64,000 nt of DNA. It comes from Ruminococcaceae bacterium UBA2857. GTDB lineage: Bacteria > Bacillota > Clostridia > Oscillospirales > Acutalibacteraceae. Shown here piece after piece: positions 1 through 7,855 of the stretch. The stretch's first letter is position 1; each line of letters opens with the position of its first letter. The DNA lies in contig DEFH01000053.1 of NCBI GenBank assembly GCA_002350705.1, forward strand, positions 125,215 to 189,214, written 5' to 3'. The notes below the pieces were generated by a model. It made no database searches. It was not told the DNA's origin and worked only from the letters and a program-made list of their open reading frames with translations. Position numbers and translations under genes: made by a program.

Positions 1-522
1 GAAATTCGTGTCAATGTCATTCACAGCGGTGTCGGTGCCATCAGAGAATCCGATGTGATGCTGGCTTCCGCTTCCAATGCGATTATTGTGGGCTTCAATG
101 TTCGTCCCGATCCTGTGGCAGAGGAAAATGCCAAAAATGACGGTGTGGATATGCGTCTGTACAGAATCATCTATGACTGCATAGAAGAAATTCAGGCGGC
201 GATGAAAGGTATGCTGGATCCGAAATTCAAGGAAACCATTCTCGGTAAAGTGGAAGTCCGTCAGACATATAAAATTACCAATGTCGGCTTGGTATCAGGT
301 TCTTATGTCCTCACAGGTAAGGTTATCAGAGGGGCTCAGGTGAGAGTGGTGCGTGACGGTATCATTATTGCGGATGATACGATTGCCTCTCTCCAGAGAT
401 TCAAGGATTCCGTCAAGGAAGTGGCACAGGGCTTCGAGTGCGGTATTACTTTGGAACGCTTCTCCGATATCAAAGAGGGCGATATCTTTGAGGTATATCA
501 GATGGAACAGATAAAAGAATAA
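1..522 (+). CDS. infB: translation initiation factor IF-2, C-terminal part
   Basis: The frame is open from the first base, so this is the 3' end of a gene that starts outside the window; 173 codons are visible. IF-2 is the GTPase that delivers initiator tRNA to the 30S subunit and promotes subunit joining. The visible part fits domains 3 and 4 (IF-2 and EF-Tu-like beta barrel): motifs such as [21 protein letters not shown] and [11 protein letters not shown] are typical. The GTP-binding region lies upstream and is not seen. A strong hairpin terminator follows the stop, so this is the last gene of its operon. Confidence 0.95.
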   Translation, partial: EIRVNVIHSGVGAIRESDVMLASASNAIIVGFNVRPDPVAEENAKNDGVDMRLYRIIYDCIEEIQAAMKGMLDPKFKETILGKVEVRQTYKITNVGLVSGSYVLTGKVIRGAQVRVVRDGIIIADDTIASLQRFKDSVKEVAQGFECGITLERFSDIKEGDIFEVYQMEQIKE

Positions 523-534
523 TTGACTTTTTCA

Positions 535-566
535 GTCGGGGATCGGAAACGGTTCCCGACTTTTTT
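535..566 (+). terminator. Rho-independent terminator after infB
   Basis: Inverted repeat GTCGGG (535-540) and CCCGAC (555-560) with extra pairing inside, followed by a run of six T. It separates infB from ppk1. Confidence 0.85.
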
Positions 567-591
567 GTGCAACAAAACTGATAGAAAAATG

Positions 592-620
592 TTGCTTATT
601 TGAAAAACTTTTGTTATAAT
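592..620 (+). promoter_or_regulatory. sigma-70-type promoter of ppk1
   Basis: TTGCTT (592-597), 17-base spacer, perfect TATAAT (615-620). It lies about 30 bases before the ppk1 SD site. Confidence 0.7.
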
Positions 621-658
621 AGAATGAATAGTACGCCGTCAGAGAAAGGTTGGTCGTT

Positions 659-2914
659 GTGGGCGAAAAGAAAAAAGATGACAAAAAAACATGGAAAAAA
701 TCCAATAAAAATGCCGATGTCAAAATCAAAAGCACCAAAAAGGAAAAACAAAACAGCAATGCCCTTTTGAAACCTGTGAAACTCTGTTCACCGCCCGATT
801 TCCCGTATCATAACAGGGAACTGAGCTGGATGGACTTTAACAGCCGTGTTCTGGAAGAAGCCTTTGAAAAGGAAAATCCTGTTCTGGAAAGAGTGAAATT
901 CCTTGCTATCACGGAATCCAATTTGGATGAGTTTTTCATGGTCAGAGTGGCAGGCGTGATGGACAGGATGCACTCCAAACCCAATGAAAAAGATGCTTCG
1001 GGAATGACTCCCGTACAGCAGTTTGCCAATCTGACGGAAAAAATCCGTGAGTTTGTCAAAAAACAGTATTCCTGTCTGCACCGCTCCATTATTCCCGCTC
1101 TGAAAAAATGCAGACTGGAATTTCTCAAAATCAAGGAGCTGACAAAATCTCAGAGACAAACCATTGATACCTATTTTGATAAATTTGTGTTTCCTGTGCT
1201 GACACCGCTCGCAGTGGACACGTCAAGACCGTTTCCGCTGCTGGCAAACAAAAGCCTGAATATTGCCGTCAGACTGCTCAAAGAGGGAGAAGATATTTTT
1301 GCCGTGGTACAGGTGCCGTCGATTCTCGACAGATTCATTGAAGTGCCTTCGGAATCGGGCAGAGCCTTTGTCATGCTGGAAGACCTGATTATCAGCAAGC
1401 TTTCGGAACTGTTTGAACTTTATAAAATACAGGCATACTGTCCTTTCCGTATCACAAGAGACTCCGACTTGGATATTGATGAAGATGCGGATGACCTTCT
1501 GGTAGAAATCGAACACTCTCTCAAAAAGCGTCAGAGAGGCGATCCCGTCCGTCTGGAGATTATTTCCAAATGTGACGAGGCTTTGAAAAAATTCCTGATC
1601 GATATGCTTGACGTGGAAGATGAAATTATCCATGAAGTATCGGGACCGCTTGATTTGACATTTTTGTCAAAATTTGCAGGCATCGACAATGTGCCTGACG
1701 AACTCAAGTTCAAGCCTATTGTACCTGTGAATCCTCCGGCCGACTTTTTCGGCTATGACGACATTTTTCAGGCGATCCGTGAAAAGGACAGAATGGTGCA
1801 CCATCCCTATGAGAGCTTTGAATCCGTGATTAAATTCATCAATCAGGCGGCAAAAGACAAGGATGTGCTTGCCATCAAACAGACACTTTATCGTGTCAGC
1901 GGAAATTCTCCGATTATTGCGGCACTCATCAAAGCCGCTGAAAACGGCAAACAGGTGACGGTGTTGGTCGAGCTGAAAGCACGGTTTGACGAGGAAAATA
2001 ATATCGGCTGGGCGAAAAAACTCGAAAAAGCCGGCTGTCATGTGATTTACGGTCTGGCAGGACTCAAAACACACTGCAAAATTGTGCTGGTCGTCAGACG
2101 GGAACAGGACGGTATCAGACGTTATCTCCACATGGGTACGGGCAACTACAATGATATTACAGCCCGTTTCTATACGGATATCGGAATGTTTACCTGTGAC
2201 GAAAAGTTCGGAGAAGATGCGTCCTCTCTTTTTAACGTCATTACAGGATACTCGACACCGCCTGTTTACAACAAAATGAAAGTTGCTCCCACAGGCTTGC
2301 GTTCTTTCTTTGAAGAAATGATTCGGAAAGAAACCGAAAATGCCAAAAACGGCTTGCCGTCAGGTATCACAGCCAAAGTGAATTCTCTGGTAGATCCCGA
2401 TATTATCAAACTGCTGTATCGGGCATCACAGGCAGGTGTGAAGATTACATTGATTGTGCGGGGAATCTGCTGTTTAGTGCCGGGCGTTAAAGGAATCAGT
2501 GAAAATATCACTGTCAGGAGTATTGTCGGACAGCTTTTGGAACACAGCCGTATCTTTATTTTTGAAAATGCGGGTGAGCCTAAAATTTACATGGGTTCCG
2601 CCGACTGGATGCAGAGAAATCTGGACAAAAGAGTGGAGCTTGTCTTCCCTATCGAATCGCCCGATTTGATAGAGCGGTCTTTCGGCATGATTGACACTTT
2701 ACAAAAAGATGTGCTCAATACCAGAATTCAACAGCCCGATACCACATACGTCCTGCTCGACAGAAGAGGCAAAAAAATCCATAATTCCCAGCGTGAATTT
2801 TCTGACAGTGCCAAAAAGGCTTTGTCTTCCAAGAAAACAATCGAGCAGGAGGAAAAACAGTTTATTCCGCTGACAGGCGAAAACTTCAAAAAGAATTTTG
2901 ATAAAAATTTATGA
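659..2914 (+). CDS. ppk1: polyphosphate kinase 1
   Basis: Makes inorganic polyphosphate reversibly from the gamma phosphate of ATP. The product is about 751 aa, slightly longer than the usual 690-720 because of a lysine-rich N-terminal extension of about 40 residues (KKKDDKKTWKK...). The PPK1 core begins at NRELSWMDFNSRVLEEA; the histidine in LKTHCKIVLV (about residue 472) matches the autophosphorylated His of E. coli PPK (His435), and HMGTGNYND and RGICCL are further PPK signatures. The frame is also open from a TTG at 650, but the SD AGAAAGG (643-649) touches that codon and sits 9 bases before the GTG at 659, which I take as the start. Monocistronic by its own promoter; only about 90 bases separate it from pfkA, which has its own promoter. 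Confidence 0.93.
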   Translation: MGEKKKDDKKTWKKSNKNADVKIKSTKKEKQNSNALLKPVKLCSPPDFPYHNRELSWMDFNSRVLEEAFEKENPVLERVKFLAITESNLDEFFMVRVAGVMDRMHSKPNEKDASGMTPVQQFANLTEKIREFVKKQYSCLHRSIIPALKKCRLEFLKIKELTKSQRQTIDTYFDKFVFPVLTPLAVDTSRPFPLLANKSLNIAVRLLKEGEDIFAVVQVPSILDRFIEVPSESGRAFVMLEDLIISKLSELFELYKIQAYCPFRITRDSDLDIDEDADDLLVEIEHSLKKRQRGDPVRLEIISKCDEALKKFLIDMLDVEDEIIHEVSGPLDLTFLSKFAGIDNVPDELKFKPIVPVNPPADFFGYDDIFQAIREKDRMVHHPYESFESVIKFINQAAKDKDVLAIKQTLYRVSGNSPIIAALIKAAENGKQVTVLVELKARFDEENNIGWAKKLEKAGCHVIYGLAGLKTHCKIVLVVRREQDGIRRYLHMGTGNYNDITARFYTDIGMFTCDEKFGEDASSLFNVITGYSTPPVYNKMKVAPTGLRSFFEEMIRKETENAKNGLPSGITAKVNSLVDPDIIKLLYRASQAGVKITLIVRGICCLVPGVKGISENITVRSIVGQLLEHSRIFIFENAGEPKIYMGSADWMQRNLDKRVELVFPIESPDLIERSFGMIDTLQKDVLNTRIQQPDTTYVLLDRRGKKIHNSQREFSDSAKKALSSKKTIEQEEKQFIPLTGENFKKNFDKNL

Positions 2915-2934
2915 CAAAAATTTTCCTTGTTTTC

Positions 2935-2963
2935 TTGTAAATCTATGAAATATAGTGTAAAAT
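2935..2963 (+). promoter_or_regulatory. promoter of pfkA
   Basis: TTGTAA (2935-2940), 17-base spacer, TAAAAT (2958-2963). The SD AAAGGAG is at 2986-2992. Confidence 0.55.
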
Positions 2964-3001
2964 AGTTGTCAGATATATATACAGCAAAGGAGTGCAATGA
3001 A

Positions 3002-4084
3002 ATGAAACGAGTTGGAATATTGACAAGCGGCGGTGACTGTCAGGGACTGAACTCTGCCATCAGAGGTCTTGCCAAAGGCTTGTATGAGCATTACGGCAAT
3101 CAGGTAGAGATTTACGGTATTATTGACGGTTACAAAGGTCTGATCGAAGGGGAATATCGTCTGATGAAACCCGAAGACTTTTCGGGAATCCTCACCAGAG
3201 GCGGTACGATTCTCGGCACATCCAGACAGCCGTTCAAACTTATGCGTGTAATTGATGATGAAACAAGTGTCGATAAAGTTGCGGCTATGAAAAAACACTA
3301 CAATGAAATGAAACTGGATTGTCTTGTCGTACTGGGCGGCAACGGTACCCATAAAAGTGCCAATATGCTTTCCGAAGAAGGTTTGAATGTTGTCAGTATG
3401 CCGAAAACCATTGACAATGATATCTGGGGTACAGATGTTACCTTTGGTTTCCAGAGTGCCGTTGATATTGCCACGAATGTTATCGACTGCATACACACCA
3501 CAGCAACTTCTCACGGACGTGTGTTCATTGTGGAGTGTATGGGACACAAGGCGGGCTGGCTGACACTGTACGCAGGCGTGGCAGGCGGTGCGGACGTGAT
3601 TCTGATTCCTGAAATCCCCTACAAAATCAAGAACGTCATCAACTGCATCAAAAACCGTACCAAAGCAGGAAAAACTTTCTCGATTCTTGCGGTTGCGGAG
3701 GGTGCCATTGAAGAAGATGTCGCCAAGCTCCCCAAGAAAAAGAGAAAAGAAGCAATGGCTAATCTGATGTATCCGTCTATTTCGTATAAAATCGCCCATG
3801 AAATCGAAGAGGCTACCGGTCAGGAAACCCGTGTGACCGTGCCCGGACACTTCCAGAGAGGCGGCAGTCCCGATGCTTACGACAGATTTATTACCACCCG
3901 TTTCGGTGCGGCTGCGGCACAGTTTATCATTGAGGAAAAATACGGTTTCATGACAGGCATGGTCAACAATGAAATCGTTCCCGTACCGCTCAAGGAAGTA
4001 GCAGGCAAACTCAAGGAAGTTCCTGTTGACTGTCCTGTGATTGCTTCGGCAAAAAGCATCGGAATCAGTTTCGGTGACGAATAA
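3002..4084 (+). CDS. pfkA: 6-phosphofructokinase, group III type
   Basis: Phosphorylates fructose 6-phosphate in glycolysis. 360 aa, starting at the ATG 9 bases after AAAGGAG; an in-frame TTG at 2966 lacks an SD. The N-terminal phosphate loop reads GGDCQGLNSAIRG, and the active-site segment PKTIDND is intact. Two positions decide the phosphoryl donor in this family: Gly115 (E. coli Gly104, normally ATP-type) and Lys135 (E. coli Gly124, shared by PPi enzymes and by ATP enzymes of Streptomyces type). The preceding residue, Asp in E. coli GGDGS, is Asn114 here (GGNGTH). The combination suggests an ATP-using enzyme of the mixed group, but donor use is inference. Closed by a strong terminator. Confidence 0.92.
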   Translation: MKRVGILTSGGDCQGLNSAIRGLAKGLYEHYGNQVEIYGIIDGYKGLIEGEYRLMKPEDFSGILTRGGTILGTSRQPFKLMRVIDDETSVDKVAAMKKHYNEMKLDCLVVLGGNGTHKSANMLSEEGLNVVSMPKTIDNDIWGTDVTFGFQSAVDIATNVIDCIHTTATSHGRVFIVECMGHKAGWLTLYAGVAGGADVILIPEIPYKIKNVINCIKNRTKAGKTFSILAVAEGAIEEDVAKLPKKKRKEAMANLMYPSISYKIAHEIEEATGQETRVTVPGHFQRGGSPDAYDRFITTRFGAAAAQFIIEEKYGFMTGMVNNEIVPVPLKEVAGKLKEVPVDCPVIASAKSIGISFGDE

Positions 4085-4091
4085 TGAAAAA

Positions 4092-4128
4092 AGCCCTCCT
4101 TTTTTGATGAAAAAGGGGGGCTGATTTT
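4092..4128. terminator. bidirectional terminator between pfkA and a small minus-strand gene
   Basis: Stem AGCCCtCCTTTTT / AAAAAGGggGGCT with loop TGATG and T-rich flank on the plus side; A-run on the other side serves the convergent minus-strand gene. Confidence 0.8.
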
Positions 4129-4130
4129 GG

Positions 4131-4403
4131 CTATCTCATTTTTCTCAGATCGTCAATGGAATAAAAACTGTATGGAAAAAAGTACACGTTTGTGCCTGTC
4201 GGATTGCCTTGTGCATAAAAATGGTTCTGCCATTTTACGATAACATAAGTGAGTGCACGCCATTCCTGTGTGCCGCCGTCTTTATAAATATCATAACGAT
4301 ACGGTGCGAACAGGACAGCACAGATGATCAAAGTCACAACAGAAATAATGATGCGTTTTTTCACAGAGATTTTCTTCTTCTTAGGCAGAGTTTCGTTCGT
4401 CAT
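4131..4403 (-). CDS. small single-pass membrane protein, unknown
   Basis: 90 aa from the ATG at 4403, which lies 10 bases after a GGAG (4414-4417 on the minus strand); a longer reading from 4451 has no SD. The N-terminus is lysine-rich (LPKKKKISVKKR), followed by one hydrophobic helix of about 18 residues (IIISVVTLIICAVLFAPY), then about 55 polar and aromatic residues outside. I do not recognise a family. The short basic tail followed by a helix suggests an inner-membrane protein with the C-terminus outside. It has its own promoter, back to back with that of the PH-domain operon. Confidence 0.65.
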   Translation of the reverse strand: MTNETLPKKKKISVKKRIIISVVTLIICAVLFAPYRYDIYKDGGTQEWRALTYVIVKWQNHFYAQGNPTGTNVYFFPYSFYSIDDLRKMR

Positions 4404-4422
4404 CACAAAACATCTCCTTTTT

Positions 4423-4451
4423 ATTATATAATAACAAATGTTTTCTGTCAA
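4423..4451 (-). promoter_or_regulatory. promoter of the small membrane protein gene
   Basis: Read on the minus strand: TTGACA (4451-4446), 17-base spacer, TATAAT (4428-4423). Confidence 0.75.
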
Positions 4452-4456
4452 GCGTA

Positions 4457-4485
4457 TTGCTAAAATGCAAAATCTACGGTATAAT
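4457..4485 (+). promoter_or_regulatory. promoter of the PH-domain/ABC-2 operon
   Basis: TTGCTA (4457-4462), 17-base spacer, TATAAT (4480-4485). Its -35 box lies only 5 bases from the -35 box of the divergent promoter, so the two may compete for polymerase. Confidence 0.7.
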
Positions 4486-4529
4486 TAGCGAAGAAAGGCT
4501 ATTTTTTATTTTCGGGGAGGTTTTTTGTC

Positions 4530-4928
4530 ATGACTAAAAAACAGGGAGAATATATCATGCGGGAAAGAAAAAGATGGGGATTTTTCGGAATTCCTTGGAC
4601 ATTTACCGTGTATACGCTCAAAGAAAAAAAACTCGTGATTGATACGGGATTTTTTACAAGTGTCAAAAATGAAATCCTGCTGTATCGTATTGTGGATATG
4701 TCGTATTCGAGAACGCTCGGACAAAAACTGTTCGGTCTCGGTACAGTGACCGTCTACTCAAAGGATAAAACCAATCCTACGCTTTTGATTAAGAACATTA
4801 AGCACTCCAATGACTTCTATGAAAGTCTTTCCGAGGCTGTCGAAAAAGACCGTATCCGCATGAAAATGCGTCAGAGTGAACAAATCACCATTGACGGTGA
4901 TGATGACTTCTACGAGGATATGGAATGA
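4530..4928 (+). CDS. bacterial PH-domain protein
   Basis: 132 aa, ATG 9 bases after GGGGAGG. The core (about residues 20-105) resembles the bPH_2/YdbS-YdbT type PH fold: an initial strand FTVYTLKEKKLVIDTGFF, then the family-typical EILLYRIVDMSYSRTLGQKLFGLGTVTVYS. The C-terminus is acidic (TIDGDDDFYEDME). No membrane segment is seen, unlike many YdbT-type proteins. Its stop overlaps the next start by 4 bases, so it is translationally coupled to two ABC-2 permease genes. Function unknown; the position where an ATPase gene would be expected is notable. Confidence 0.75.
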   Translation: MTKKQGEYIMRERKRWGFFGIPWTFTVYTLKEKKLVIDTGFFTSVKNEILLYRIVDMSYSRTLGQKLFGLGTVTVYSKDKTNPTLLIKNIKHSNDFYESLSEAVEKDRIRMKMRQSEQITIDGDDDFYEDME

Positions 4929-5749
4929 AACTGACTAAAATTCGGAAACAGTATGTTCCTTTTATGAAAGCGGGTGTACAGACGCTGATTGCTTACAGAA
5001 TGAATTTTTTCGGTTTTGTGATAGGCGGTCTGATATACTGCTTTGTGATGTATTATTTATGGAAAGCGGTGTTTCAGTCATCGGGCGGAAGCGATTTCAT
5101 GGGCTTTTCTATGGTGGATATGACAATTTATCTGTTTTTGTCCAATATCACAACACAACTGACTTTCAGCAGTGTCAGCGGTGACATTGCCGAAGAAATC
5201 AAAGACGGCAGTATTGCCATGCGTTTAATCAAGCCTGTCAATACGGATTTGAGTTATCTGTTCAGTGAACTGGGCGGTTTTGGAATGAAACTGCTTGTTT
5301 TTGCCCTGCCGATGATTGTCAGCCTTGAAATTTACCGTTTCTGCACAACAGGAAACGTCATGTTTCAGCCGATGAATTTTCTGCTGTATCTGCTGAGTGT
5401 CATTCTGGCATATCTGATTGCTTTCAGAGTCAATCTTTGCTTCGGATTCATGGCGTTTTATGTAAAAAATCTCTGGGGAATGAATATCCTGAAAAACAGT
5501 ATCATCAATTTTCTTTCGGGTACGCTGATACCGCTGGCATTCATGCCGGAGGTTCTGCGGAAAATTCTCGAATATATGCCGTTTTCATCCATGAGCTATA
5601 CGCCCGTGATGATATACATGGGAAAATATGATACATACGAAATGATTTTCCGTCTTGTCATGCAGGCGGTATGGGCATTTCTGATATATGCCCTGTCAAA
5701 GATGATATGGCTGGGAGCCATTAAACGATTAAGCGTGCAGGGAGGGTGA
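4925..5749 (+). CDS. ABC-2 family permease, first subunit (COG4587 type)
   Basis: 274 aa membrane protein with about six hydrophobic segments. Its start, length and sequence character (MKLTKIRKQY...AYRMNFFGFVIGGLIYCFVMYYLW) fit the ABC-2 permease family of COG4587, which normally works as a heterodimer with a COG3694 permease and a separate COG4586 ATPase to export an unknown substrate. The motif DGSIAMRLIKPVNTDL is typical of the cytoplasmic coupling segment. The COG3694-like partner follows after 3 bases, but no ATPase gene is present in this window. Confidence 0.82.
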   Translation: MKLTKIRKQYVPFMKAGVQTLIAYRMNFFGFVIGGLIYCFVMYYLWKAVFQSSGGSDFMGFSMVDMTIYLFLSNITTQLTFSSVSGDIAEEIKDGSIAMRLIKPVNTDLSYLFSELGGFGMKLLVFALPMIVSLEIYRFCTTGNVMFQPMNFLLYLLSVILAYLIAFRVNLCFGFMAFYVKNLWGMNILKNSIINFLSGTLIPLAFMPEVLRKILEYMPFSSMSYTPVMIYMGKYDTYEMIFRLVMQAVWAFLIYALSKMIWLGAIKRLSVQGG

Positions 5750-5752
5750 CGG

Positions 5753-6543
5753 ATGCGTAGATTTTTTAAAATTTACAGAATACTGGTTGCCCAGAATCTC
5801 AAACGCCTGATGGAATATAAAGCGGATTTTTTTGCAGGTGCAGTCAGTTTTCTGATTGACCAGGCGATTGGGATTGCCTTTATTTTCATTATCTTTTCAC
5901 AGATACCGCAGCTTTCGGGCTTTACCTTTGAACAGATTGTGTTCATTTACGGGTTTTCACAGATTCCGAAAGGCATAGACCATCTTCTGACAGACAATTT
6001 ATGGTGTGTAGGCTATTTCATTGTCAAGAAAGGCGATTTTGACAAGTATCTGACAAGACCGATCAATCCGCTTTTTCATGTGATAGCCGAGACTTTCCAG
6101 ATAGACGCTGTCGGAGAACTGGTTGTCGGAATCGGCCTGATGATTTATGTAGGGGGAAGTGTGAATCTGTACGTGACACCGCTGAGTGTGCTGTTGTTTT
6201 TTGTGGTTATACCGTTTGCCATGCTGATTTATACAGCAATTAAAATTGCCACGGGTGCACTGGCATTTTGGCTGAAAAGCAGCGGTTTTATCATTCAGAT
6301 GGTGTACGGTATGAATGAGTTTGCAAAATATCCCACAACGATATATTCTCCGTTTGTGAAAATGCTGATTACCTATATCATTCCCTTTGCGTTCACAGGC
6401 TACTATCCGCGATGTATTTTCTGACAGGGGAAAATCCGTTGTTTCACATTGGCGGAACGGTGGCAATATCTGTTGTGTTTATGTCGATTGCCTTGTTGAT
6501 CTGGCACAGGGGACTTTCTGCCTATGAAAGTGCGGGAAGCTGA
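5753..6543 (+). pseudogene. ABC-2 family permease, second subunit (COG3694 type), frameshifted
   Basis: The frame from 5753 runs 223 codons and stops at 6424 just after PFAFTGYYP. The expected continuation lies in the next frame (MYFLTGENPLFHIGG... to the TGA at 6541-6543), which provides the last membrane helix and the usual polar tail. The break is at about 6405-6412, where TATCCGCGATG would restore the frame if one base were added (for example TATCCGGCGATG). It could be a real inactivating mutation, a sequencing error, or a slippage site, although no homopolymer is present. Without the tail the protein lacks its final transmembrane helix. Start ATG has GGAGGG upstream and follows the first permease by 3 bases. 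Confidence 0.75.
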
Positions 6544-6565
6544 ACAATAATGGAGGCGTGAATGA

Positions 6566-6817
6566 ATGCTGACGGCTATTCTTATTTTTCTGATTGCGGC
6601 GATAGTGGTAGGGTGTCTTTTGTTTGGCGTTCTGATGGCAATCCTGCCGTATCTGCTGGGAGGGCTGACAATTTTGATTGGAGCAGCTTTACTGTTTGGT
6701 GAGTTCGGAGACGTGATTAAAGGTTTTCTGAAAATTGTTTTTAAAATTGCTTTAGTAATCACGATTGCAGGACTGCTGTTGTATCTGGCAGATGGAGGGG
6801 CGTTGCTGTTGGCATGA
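6566..6817 (+). CDS. small hydrophobic membrane protein, unknown
   Basis: 83 aa, almost wholly hydrophobic: two long helices separated by a short segment FGEFGDVIKGFLK, then a third (IALVITIAGLLLYLA). The ATG at 6566 is 9 bases after GGAGG; an ATG at 6562 is out of frame. It starts 22 bases after the repaired permease ends and is followed by a terminator, so it is probably the last gene of the PH/ABC-2 operon. No family recognised. The coding signal is supported by SD spacing and position rather than by homology. Confidence 0.6.
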   Translation: MLTAILIFLIAAIVVGCLLFGVLMAILPYLLGGLTILIGAALLFGEFGDVIKGFLKIVFKIALVITIAGLLLYLADGGALLLA

Positions 6818-6830
6818 ATATTGTATGAAA

Positions 6831-6872
6831 TTCCCGTATATGACCGAAAAGGTCATGTACGGGAAAATTTTT
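6831..6872 (+). terminator. Rho-independent terminator before padR
   Basis: Long stem TTCCCGTAtATGACC / GGTCATgTACGGGAA with loop GAAAA, followed by about nine T. Ends the PH/ABC-2 operon. Confidence 0.9.
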
Positions 6873-6885
6873 TTTTGCATACCTC

Positions 6886-6914
6886 TTGACAAATAATACT
6901 ATGTGTAGTATAGT
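6886..6914 (+). promoter_or_regulatory. promoter of the PadR/HAAS operon
   Basis: Consensus TTGACA (6886-6891), 17-base spacer, TATAGT (6909-6914). A dyad (6895-6917) overlaps the spacer and the -10 box. Confidence 0.85.
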
Positions 6915-6917
6915 ATT
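6895..6917. promoter_or_regulatory. palindromic operator, likely for PadR
   Basis: AATACTAT (6895-6902) and ATAGTATT (6910-6917) are perfect inverted repeats separated by 7 bases. The dyad covers the -10 box, which fits autorepression by the PadR protein encoded immediately downstream; binding itself is inference. Confidence 0.6.
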
Positions 6918-6936
6918 ATACGAAAGGAGGTATTCG

Positions 6937-7257
6937 ATGGATATACAAATCAAAAGAGGTTTGCTTGATGTGTGTGTGCTTGCCGCTATCAAAGACGAGG
7001 ATTCCTACGGCTATCAGATCATCAAGGATATCAGACCGTATATTGAAATTTCGGAATCAACACTCTATCCGATACTGAGGAGACTGGAAACAGCGGAAAT
7101 GCTTACCGTGAACTCTGTGGAACACAACGGCAGACTTCGCAAATATTACCATATCACTCAGTCGGGGCTTGACAGACTCAAAGCCTTTTCGGAGGAATGG
7201 AAGGAAATCACCGCTATTTATAACTATGTGACAAGGGAGAATGATGAGCATGAATAA
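6937..7257 (+). CDS. PadR family transcriptional regulator
   Basis: 106 aa from the ATG 6 bases after GAAAGGAGG (6922-6930). The winged-helix core is clear: KRGLLDVCVLAAIKDEDSYGYQIIKDI, then SESTLYPILRRLE (recognition helix) and GRLRKYYHITQSG (wing). It belongs to the short PadR subfamily with only a short C-terminal dimerisation helix. PadR proteins usually repress their own promoter and respond to small molecules or membrane stress. It heads an operon with DUF1700 and DUF4097 genes, a widespread arrangement in Firmicutes linked to envelope responses. A palindrome lies on its promoter. Confidence 0.92.
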   Translation: MDIQIKRGLLDVCVLAAIKDEDSYGYQIIKDIRPYIEISESTLYPILRRLETAEMLTVNSVEHNGRLRKYYHITQSGLDRLKAFSEEWKEITAIYNYVTRENDEHE

Positions 7258-7855
7258 ACAGGAATTTCTCAATGACCTGTCGGAAAAATTGCAGGGTGTG
7301 CCGAAAGAGGACAGGGAAAAATCTCTGGAATATTATTCCGAAATGATTGATGACAGAATCGAGGACGGTCTGACACAGGAACAGGCTGTCAAAGCCATGG
7401 GCGGTGTCAGTGAAATTGCCGACAGAATTATCAGCGATATGCCTGTTGAAAAGCTGCTGAAAACAAAGGTCACACCTCAAAGAAAACTGAGTGCGTTTGA
7501 AATCGTACTGCTGACGATCGGCTTTCCGATATGGTTTTCGATAGGCATATCACTGATTGCGGTGGCATTTACATTGTACTTGGTATTGTGGGTGCTGATA
7601 CTGTGCATTTATATCATTGCACTGTCATTTGCTGTGTCGGGTATAGCTGCAATTATCGCACTGTTTATGAGCTTGTTTAACGGTCAGGTTTTATCGGGAA
7701 TGTTTATATTCGGCTGCGGGATGGTACTTCTGGGATTGGCAATCCCTGTATGCATGGAGGCAGGCAGAATGACTTTCGGCTATATCAGACTGACGGGGAC
7801 GGGATTGAAAAAAATCAAATCGAAACTTGCTCAGAGAAAGGGGACTGAAAAATGA
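7250..7855 (+). CDS. DUF1700 (HAAS domain) membrane protein
   Basis: 201 aa. The first 65 residues form the helical HAAS/DUF1700 module (NKQEFLNDLSEKLQGVPKEDR...YYSEMIDDRIEDGLTQEQAVKAMGG), followed by four hydrophobic helices and a basic tail. The ATG at 7250 is chosen because GGGAG (7235-7239) is 10 bases away; an in-frame ATG at 7241 is only one base from it. It overlaps padR by 8 bases and the next gene by 4, showing coupling. HAAS domains are thought to link PadR regulators to membrane partners; exact role unknown. Confidence 0.88.
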   Translation: MNKQEFLNDLSEKLQGVPKEDREKSLEYYSEMIDDRIEDGLTQEQAVKAMGGVSEIADRIISDMPVEKLLKTKVTPQRKLSAFEIVLLTIGFPIWFSIGISLIAVAFTLYLVLWVLILCIYIIALSFAVSGIAAIIALFMSLFNGQVLSGMFIFGCGMVLLGLAIPVCMEAGRMTFGYIRLTGTGLKKIKSKLAQRKGTEK

